Assembly: GCF_018320785.1 (NCBI RefSeq)
Contig: NC_054882.1
Coordinates: 26,354,719-26,418,718 of the forward strand
From: Cheilinus undulatus
Taxonomy: Eukaryota; Chordata; Actinopteri; Labriformes; Labridae
Length of the DNA: 64,000 bases
Direction of reading: 5' to 3'
Shown: piece by piece, positions 57,934 to 64,000 of the stretch
Layout of the letters: each line of letters begins with the position of its first letter
How positions within the stretch are numbered: the stretch's first letter is position 1
The notes under the pieces: model-generated
Told to the model about the DNA's origin: nothing
Seen by the model: the letters and a program-made list of their open reading frames with translations, nothing else
Database searches by the model: none
Program-made: the position numbers and the translations under genes

Positions 57934-59596
57934 TGCCATCTCATGTTGAATATCCGTGGCACAGTGGAGTATCCTGTGGCACAAATGAAGTTAAGTGATA
58001 AAATCTTAGACTGGCTATGGTCTTGATGAAATACAGCCCATTACTTCTACTTCTGCCTCACCCATTCCCATAGGATGTAACTCACTAACAAAGTGGATAA
58101 CTTCACCCATGGTGCAGAAGCAACAATCCACCAGAAACATGAGCAAAGAAATCCCAGCAGAGATCCCTGTACAACAGGCAATGTCTAGAGACATGTAAAC
58201 ACATCTAAAACAAGTCTAAATGCTCTGCCAAAGGGCATGATGGGAAAAATCTGCCAAAATATCCTCCAGATTCGAAATGGCAGTGGGAGGAGCTTAGACC
58301 AATTGACTCACTACAGAGTTTTACACTGTAAGATCAGTTTTTGCTGTGTACATGGAAAAGATCAATACTGCCATTTGACATCACCACCCAGAGTGCATTG
58401 CACAACAGTAGCAGCCTATGTGAATGCATTTATTATAATTTCTCGCAAGGTAGAAAACTAGTGTGTTTCTTTTATAGAAAATATAGTTAAGATACCAATG
58501 TCAATCTCCTAATATCAGTATGTCTTAATATGCAGGTTCCTTTAAATAGTTTAACTGTTTTACTCCTCTCCTTTGTTCATTGTTATATACTAAAAACACC
58601 AAGACAAGTTCTGTCTGCTAGTCAACATAGCAAGAACCCAGTTCTGATTGTGAATTTAGGGGTGAGGTCACACCCATATGTCTTAAAAAGGCAGGTAAAC
58701 GCACTTGCATGTTTCACCGTCTCATAAAACCCTTTTCTAAGACTACATTTGCTGAGATGTCTGTCCCTCTAACAAACCAGACAAAGCATCTCTAGTTCAT
58801 TGACAAAAGAACCACACCGATGATACCAGATGTAACAATCACACCATTAATTTTAAGACAAAAATTAATAAAGTAAAATAAAGGTAAGACTTTTTAAATG
58901 AGTTCTGCTGCTTTGGAGTTTTCTCTTTTGAACTTGACCACTTAAAATACTCTGTTGTCAATCTAACAGCGTCAACATGTTCTTGTATACAGGATTTCTC
59001 TAATTATCAGTCATACTACTGCACTGTAAGACTGAACAAACTGAAAATATTCAAAATATATAGTGAAACTGGTTACGTCAAAATTTTAAAGTAGAGGAAA
59101 TACATTCAATTCAGTATGACTTAAGTTAAAATATAGAATTAAACTGTAATCCCAAATGAATTAACAGAACTAAAATATTAGAGGCGACTGGTTACATAAA
59201 AAATATTAAGTAATACACACTAAAAAATAGTAATTGTTTAAAAGCAGATACTTAGCCTTTTTAAGTTATATCAACTCAGTTTTACTCATACAGTTACATA
59301 ACTATAACTTTTTAAAGTTAAACTACACTGTGGAAACTAACCTACAATTATAAATTCTGTATAAATCCAACTCAAAACAACATGTTTAAGTATTTTTCAT
59401 GAAGGTACATGTTCTTCATCCACTGCAAATTTTCCTTATGTCTTTCAATAATTTAATCTTGAACATTCATTCCATTCAAGGTAGGCAAACTTAGGTGACT
59501 ACAAGTTAGTGACTAAAAGGTGAACATTATACCAGGAAGTCTTCTTCCATCATGTTTAGTAAACCCTCCATAATAAAATGTGGTTTCCCTCTGCAG
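57934..59596. other. Transposon-derived AT-rich sequence, no gene
   Basis: 58075-58335 is related to the duplicated blocks at 60888-61115 and 61649-61905 (shared words AACTTCACCCATGGTGCA and TTTTACACTGTA). Beyond 58415 the sequence is AT-rich and unclassified. Confidence 0.4.
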
Positions 59597-59667
59597 TAGT
59601 GATGTGTCATTTGTGAATGAGCAGGTTCATAGGGCCAACTCTTTGTATGAATGATAAGATCTGAACC

Positions 59668-60223
59668 TAACCTTGCAAAGCAGATGGATACGCCCATTTC
59701 CTTGTTTCTCACTGGCGAATCCACCTTGCAAAGCTCCCATCTGAACCATTTGAGCCTGGTTAGAAAGTGACAGGACCAATCAGCTACGAGGGGCAGTACT
59801 TTCAGGCCCAGTAGAGTCGTGACGTTAACAAGCAGCAGCAAGAGCTGGTGCAGTTATGGTGAAAGAGATTAGCGTGGATGCTGCTAAAGTGCCAGTTTTA
59901 TCAGAACTTGATGACATTTCTTCGTAAAAAGAAGAACAAAGAACAGCAGTGAGTTGTTTTCTTCTCAAAAACGACAAAAGTCGAGTACTTACATGTCTGT
60001 AGTCACCATGTTTCGCGTTATTCCTCAGTAGCTGCACACGAGCAGCTCGATAGCGGCTACGTCACGTGTTTTGTTGCTGATTGGCCCGTAGAGATGTGAC
60101 GGATGGAACGTTCACCCAATCACCCTCTGAGTTTTTTCAAAGCCTCTGCCTTTTCTCAAACATTTCCCATTGAAGCTTTCCCAGATAGATGTGTGAAACA
60201 AATCCATCTGGCGTGTCAGGTTA
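59668..60223. mobile_element. MITE with TAACC...GGTTA ends (copy 2, about 556 bp)
   Basis: Starts TAACCTTGCAAAGCAGATGG and ends CATCTGGCGTGTCAGGTTA. It is flanked by TCTGAACC (59660-59667) and TCCGAACC (60225-60232), an 8-bp duplication with one difference, which would fit an hAT-type element. It is inserted into the left arm of the hAT-type MITE beginning at 59597. About 100 bases longer in the interior than copy 1 at 16147-16605. Confidence 0.75.
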
Positions 60224-60518
60224 ATCCGAACCCTGGTTTAGAACTTCTTTATTATATCATTATTAATTTTTTTTTTAATTCATGTCTATTTTGTATGTCT
60301 CTGTTTTATGAGATTGATGAGTAAACTGTACTAAAGTCAAAACTATGAGATTAAATGTCAAAATTATGAGATAAAAAGTTATGATAATGAGATCAAAAGT
60401 TGACTGGCTTCCAGTTTAGATTCACCTCAAAACATATACAAGCACTTTTACAAGAGCTATAGTCTTCATCCAACTCTATTATCTAATATATTTATCAAAT
60501 AAAGAGAGAAATCTGCTG

Positions 60519-60633
60519 CACACTGAAATAAACTTTACTTAAACTTTAAGCCCAGTCGGCAAGCCTGAAGAAGCTAGAGGCGAAACACGTTGTTTGCTCA
60601 TAATAAAGTTTAAGTAAAATCTTATTCAGTGTG
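60519..60633 (+). ncRNA. Second hammerhead ribozyme motif in an inverted-repeat element (Penelope-like type)
   Basis: Stem I 5' strand GGCAAGC (60558-60564), CTGAAGA (60565-60571), A, stem II GC-TAGAG-GC (60573-60581), GAAAC (60582-60586), AC, cleavage triplet GTT (60589-60591), stem I 3' strand GTTTGCT (60592-60598). Stem I pairs over 7 bp including two G-U pairs, and GTT is an allowed NUH triplet. Outer arms at 60519-60548 and 60604-60633 are inverted copies matching at 26 of 30 positions. Same architecture as the element at 49071-49199, but different arm sequence. Confidence 0.7.
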
Positions 60634-60887
60634 CGCCGGATTTTTTCTCCTTGTTCAGTTTGGACCTGCTACCGACCAGCCCCTGACTACCTGGGGTGTG
60701 CATGGGGATCTCTGTTTAATATTCATCAAATACTTTAATTTTTAACATTAATGCCACCCAATGTGGTCCAATTTAAAGGAACAAAAGTGACAATAAGTTT
60801 AAAATACACATTGATGAAGGAAGTTCTCTTCCATTGTGTTTAGTATAATTTCCATGGTTTAATATATTTGTTCCTCACAGGTGGGAC

Positions 60888-61905
60888 TTCTCTCACTGAG
60901 TCAGTAACTTCACTCATGGTGCAAAAGTGTCTAACGCCCAAAGACATTCTGGGAACAAAGACAAGAAACACTTAGAACGATCAAGTACTGTTTACTTAAA
61001 ACTAAAAGTGTGTTCAATCAACTCAGAAAAATAGAGCTGAAATAGCTGTTTTGGATTTTTAGGTTAACTCAACTTATTTTTTTTTAACAACCTTCAGCTG
61101 TTTGGTTTTACAGTGTAGAGATAATGTTTTCCTCCGCACTGCTTCACAGGAACGCCACGCATTAAAGGCTGTGCTTGATGATGTAACGTTAATTTTTATA
61201 TCAGGTGTGTCATGAAGTCCAGCCATAAGAATGTTTTATCTGGGGCGCGCCGGTAGTTGAGTGGTTAGGGCGCGGGCAGCTCGGGTTCAAGTCCAGCCTG
61301 TGGCACCATTTCCCTCATGTCTCTCCCCGCTCTCTTCCCTGTTTCTGAGTCTGTCCACTGTCCCCCTCTATCTAATAAAGGCCCAAAATAAATCTTTTAT
61401 CTGACTCATGAGGAGTTTTAGGGAAACAACAGTATTTATATTAATTATAAAAGAAATTCATGCATAATAGGAGAAATATACCAGCACATGACAGTCATAT
61501 ATCATGACACTGATAAAGTTTGCAGGTTAAATGAAGCCAGCTGGTACCCACATGAACATTTGGGAACCTACCAGGTTGACTATTTTTTGCAGAGCTGAGT
61601 CAAATGAGCCAGATCATTTTAAAAATCCTTGGACTATCCAAGCCAGACCTTATCTAACTGAGTGGGCCACTTCACTCATGTTTCAAAAGTGTCTAATGCC
61701 CAAATACATTCTGGGAAAACTATGCTGATTAAGGGTTGATTGTCAAATCCTTTGAGTACAATGACACAAAATATTTAAAGAGATTTGAAAACTAAACATA
61801 TGTTCTGTCAACTCAGAAAAAAAAGAGCTGAAATAGCTATTTTATATTTATAAGTTAACACAGCTCAATATTTTTAACAACTTTCAGCTGTTTGGAGTTT
61901 GTCAC
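60888..61905. repeat. Direct duplication of a 230-260 bp block flanking a SINE-bearing segment
   Basis: 60888-61115 and 61649-61905 share AACTTCACTCATG, AAAAGTGTCTAA, CATTCTGGGAA, AGAGCTGAAATAGCT and TTCAGCTGTTTGG in the same order and spacing. They are direct repeats about 770-790 bases apart. Probably two copies of one transposon fragment rather than a recent tandem duplication, because they have diverged visibly. Confidence 0.6.
61243..61394 (+). mobile_element. tRNA-derived SINE, plus orientation, complete
   Basis: Head with A-box-like TAGTTGAGTGGTTAGGGCG and B-box GGTTCAAGTCC, body with ATGTCTCTCCCCGCTCTC and GTCTGTCCACTGTCCCCC, tail AAAGGCCCAAAATAAATC. It is flanked by a perfect 9-bp duplication TTTTATCTG (61234-61242 and 61395-61403). 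Most complete of the three family members in the window and lacking a long A-tail. Confidence 0.9.
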
Positions 61906-62104
61906 TTTAGATAGGAGGCCACATAAGACATTATAAAAATATTATCAGAGGTGCCTTTGAGGAGCTGTTAAATTGTAAGGGAATGTGTAAGAAGTCTCAT
62001 GAGAACATCTTAGCCACAGCGTGAGTGTAAACAACTTTACCATCCACTGGCATGTCTTCTTATAGAGCCATGTATTCCACTTACATGAATGAGATAAGAC
62101 TCAC

Positions 62105-62245
62105 TTAACTTCAAAAAGCAGTTGACAGATTTCAGGAAGCATCCTCTCTAATGTAGGTGGTTCAGTATGATAACTATCCACAATGATGGCGCCCACATCC
62201 ACTGTTATCTTTTGAGGAAGGTCCACCTTTTTCCTGTTCTCCAGA
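62105..62245 (-). CDS. Candidate orphan internal exon, product unidentified
   Basis: Minus-strand open segment of 141 bases bounded by a good acceptor (TTTGTTCAG before 62245) and a consensus donor (AA then GTGAGT at 62104-62099). The length is a multiple of three, so the exon would be frame-neutral. The encoded peptide reads LENRKKVDLPQKITVDVGAI and then IVDSYHTEPPTLERMLPEIC before QLLFEVK, with a composition like a structured globular protein. I do not recognise the family. I found no other exon of the same gene in the window; on this strand the preceding exons would lie upstream of rasgrp1 or beyond. It may be a pseudogene fragment or part of a gene that extends past the window. Confidence 0.4.
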
Positions 62246-62762
62246 CTGAACAAACAGTGAGTTTTAAAGGAATAAAAGAAGGAACACAAATTGTATTTTT
62301 AAAGATGCTAAGGATCTATTTTTTTACTAAACTGATTTGATAAGAGCAAGAAAAAAACGAGTACAGTCTCTGATTTAAAAAAAATATATTTTGATTATAG
62401 TTTAGATTATAGATTATGGTTTATTATAAGTGTATGCAATGAAAGATAACCCTTCCTCTTTTATTCTTCTTCCTTAAAGCGAGACTTTAGAAGCCAGATT
62501 CAATCAGTGATACAGGTTGTAAAGTGTTCACAATCCTGCCACACGTCAAATTTTGACGCAAGAGGTAACCACTGGAGGAGTGGAGAGCCCACTCCGTGTG
62601 ATAGAGTGACAGCCCGGCACCACGGCCGCCCACTCTCACACAGGCTGTGGTGACTCTTAATTGTGTAACGTCCATTGACGAGTCAGCACAATGCTGCTGG
62701 GAGCGACGAGGCGCACTTAGCCGAGCAGATGCGATGAAATGCTCCCAGCGAGGAGGACACAG
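62246..62762 (+). promoter_or_regulatory. rasgrp1: rasgrp1 5' flank and 5'UTR
   Basis: The stretch before the ATG at 62763 becomes GC- and CpG-richer from about 62560 (GGCACCACGGCCGCCC, GCGACGAGGCGCAC), as at a CpG-type promoter. No TATA box was recognised. The start site cannot be fixed from sequence alone. Confidence 0.35.
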
Positions 62763-63638
62763 ATGGACAGCCTAGTTCAGCCGCTCGTCGCCCAGTACCT
62801 CGCCATGGGATGCCAGTCAAAAGAAAACAACCAAAACGAAAGTATAACGCCGGATGACAAAGGAAAAGACGACGCGTAAGTCATATATTCATTTTATCTA
62901 ATAAAAATGGATCGAAATGCGCGTTGTCGTTAAAAATTAGCTAGCTTATTTCTGTTAGAAAAGCCTGGTAGTTTGCTAAACTAACTCCTTATGTCGCTAA
63001 ATAAACAGGTGTGTCCAAATGTGTGCCCACGCCGTGCGTAAAAGTGAATTGATACCAAACTGCTGTGCGCACAAACGCGCGCCAGGTTAATAAGCACGAT
63101 GTTCTCATAGCCTGCTTCAAAGCTGCACGAGTTTTCCATAAAATGCATCCTTGTTTCTTGTCAGTCAATAGTTTAAACTGGATGTCCGCAATCAACCAAC
63201 CGGCATTTCCCCAACGTAAAGGAAGGAAATGAGAACAATGAGAAACAAAAATCCAAGGGGAGGGGGGCTCTTTGGTCAGAACAATGGCTGCATTTTTGTC
63301 ACTTACATTAATTGTTTAATGTAGAAGTATATGAATATAAAGGGGTTATGGTTTAAACACATGCACATACACACCTAACATCCCTATATGTAAAGAGAAA
63401 CACACTTTCATTCCTCCTGTGCCTCCTCCCTCCTCCCTCTTCTTGTGTTGGTGCTTCTTTAGAAGAGTGACTTCAGGATGTGGCCCCAAGTCCAGAGTTT
63501 CTCCTCCAGGCCGTCCTCACCGGTTCCACAAACCCAGCCCAGCACAAACGACTCCAGGCAAATCCATGATGTCCCTCGGACACCTCACCAAGGGGGCGAG
63601 CTGGGAGGAAATTATCCAGGCCTGTCTGCGCTCCTTTG
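62763..63638 (+). CDS. rasgrp1: RAS guanyl-releasing protein 1, first two coding exons (gene continues beyond the window)
   Basis: RasGRP1 loads Ras with GTP downstream of diacylglycerol and calcium, notably in lymphocyte receptor signalling. Exon 1: 62763-62875 (MDSLVQPLVAQYLAMGCQSK..., donor GTAAGT). Exon 2: 63463-63638 (acceptor TTCTTTAG, donor GTAAGT). The join restores frame and yields a basic, proline-rich N-terminus followed by SMMSLGHLTKGASWEEIIQA and CLRSF. The MSLGHL-KGAS-(D/E)(D/E)LI-x-x-C-x-x-SF pattern is the opening of the Ras exchange N-terminal (REM) domain in RASGRP1 rather than RASGRP2, 3 or 4. A second in-frame ATG lies 14 codons downstream, and I chose the first because it opens the frame. 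The REM remainder, CDC25, EF-hand and C1 domains must lie to the right. Confidence 0.85.
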
Positions 63639-64000
63639 GTAAGTCCAATCTGAGCTGCTCATTTTTGCAAGGTGGGATACTATCTCTGTTTGTGCCTCGC
63701 CAAATTCCTACAATTCCCTGGAAATGCTGGTTTGAGTTTGACTCATGCTTTCATGCAGTATTTTTCTCTGTTTTTTAAAAACAAAACAATTAGATAAGAG
63801 GCCTACATCTTAGTTTGTGTGAGAACATGCAGTGCCATGGTTTCCCAGAAGTCTTTGTTTTTTTCCATGATGCTACAAATCTCCAACAAGTTCGGGCAGG
63901 CCTTTCAGCGCCCATAGCAAGCTTTGTTTTTGAAAGTGAAAAGGATTTGTTAACAGAGCCAAAGTCATTTTTCTTTAATGGCATTTTTATATTTTTGAAA
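63639..64000 (+). other. rasgrp1: Start of rasgrp1 intron 2
   Basis: Follows the GTAAGT donor at 63639. No further exon is seen before the window ends, and the open frames here are chance. Confidence 0.6.

Larger units (their letters stand above)
55990..58415. mobile_element. Possible large inverted-repeat element (outer shell of a nested stack)
   Basis: TTGTGCAATGCACTCTGGGTG and the following ATGATGTCAAATGG (56007-56041) recur inverted as CCATTTGACATCACCACCC and AGAGTGCATTGCACAACA (58372-58408). The arms are about 45 bases and lie 2.4 kb apart, enclosing the hAT-type MITE at 56835-57925. This suggests an older non-autonomous transposon, but no target duplication or transposase was identified. 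Confidence 0.45.
59597..61640. mobile_element. hAT-type MITE exploded by later insertions
   Basis: The left end TAGTGATGTGTCATTTGTGA (59597-59616) matches the family TAGTGATGGG end. The right-hand portion around 61115-61640 parallels 57516-57925 of the related copy (shared ATCAGGTGTGTC, AGTCCAGCCA and GAGCTGAGTCAAATGAGCC). Between them lie a MITE (59668-60223), a hammerhead element (60519-60633), a duplicated block and a SINE (61243-61394). The right terminal repeat itself is not recognisable, so the right limit is approximate. Confidence 0.5.

Noticed and set aside
61243-61394. Possible tRNA gene, because A and B boxes are present
   Set aside because: The head does not form a proper acceptor stem, the body and tail match two other SINE copies, and a 9-bp target duplication surrounds it.
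62487-62675. Minus-strand open frame in the rasgrp1 5' flank as a second exon of the orphan gene
   Set aside because: Composition reflects the CpG-rich promoter, there is no matching splice phase, and the peptide looks random.
62763-63638. Assignment to rasgrp2, rasgrp3 or rasgrp4 instead of rasgrp1
   Set aside because: The MMSLGHL-KGAS opening with a basic, proline-rich leader fits RASGRP1; the others start their REM domain with different residues.

Overview
The window is nuclear DNA from a ray-finned (teleost) fish. The evidence is split genes with GT-AG introns and vertebrate orthologues, plus a dense load of fish-type transposons (several Tc1-like families, hAT-type MITEs, tRNA-derived SINEs, and LINE remnants with an APE-type endonuclease). 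There is no prokaryotic, viral or organellar signature.

Three protein genes can be read. (1) dll4 (Delta-like 4, Notch ligand) lies on the minus strand at 2235-8214. It is complete in 11 coding exons giving 687 residues, with a TATA box near 8625 and a 3'UTR ending near 915. (2) exd1 (exonuclease 3'-5' domain containing 1, piRNA pathway) lies on the minus strand at 45227-52341. It is complete in 11 coding exons giving 544 residues. (3) rasgrp1 (diacylglycerol/calcium-regulated Ras exchange factor) lies on the plus strand from 62763, and only its first two coding exons are in the window. In human all three orthologues lie on 15q14-q15, so the block looks like conserved synteny; chac1 and ino80, which separate DLL4 from EXD1 in human, were not found here. 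A well-formed but unidentified minus-strand exon sits at 62105-62245.

Layout: 1-290 truncated Tc1-like element; 0.9-8.6 kb dll4, with an hAT-type MITE in intron 4 and a SOX/ETS/RBPJ-like motif cluster in intron 3; 8.6-45 kb a gene desert holding a fold-back Tc1 copy (10.3-12.1 kb), a SANT-domain/transposase chimera split by a SINE (14.8-15.7 kb), head-to-head Tc1 scraps (19.4-20.3 kb), a LINE inserted inside another LINE (23.6-25.9 kb), and MITEs and SINEs (28.5-42.6 kb); 45.2-52.4 kb exd1, whose 3.9 kb intron 10 holds a Tc1 deletion derivative, an hAT-type MITE and a small hammerhead-ribozyme element; 53.4-62 kb a stack of nested and duplicated transposons including a second hammerhead element; 62.5-64 kb the 5' end of rasgrp1.

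The most distinctive signals are the two structurally complete hammerhead ribozyme motifs (49.1 kb and 60.6 kb), each enclosed by inverted-repeat arms as in Penelope-like retroelements; the dll4 intron-3 motif cluster; and the nested insertions whose order can be reconstructed from target-site duplications. All calls come from reading the sequence; no database search was run.
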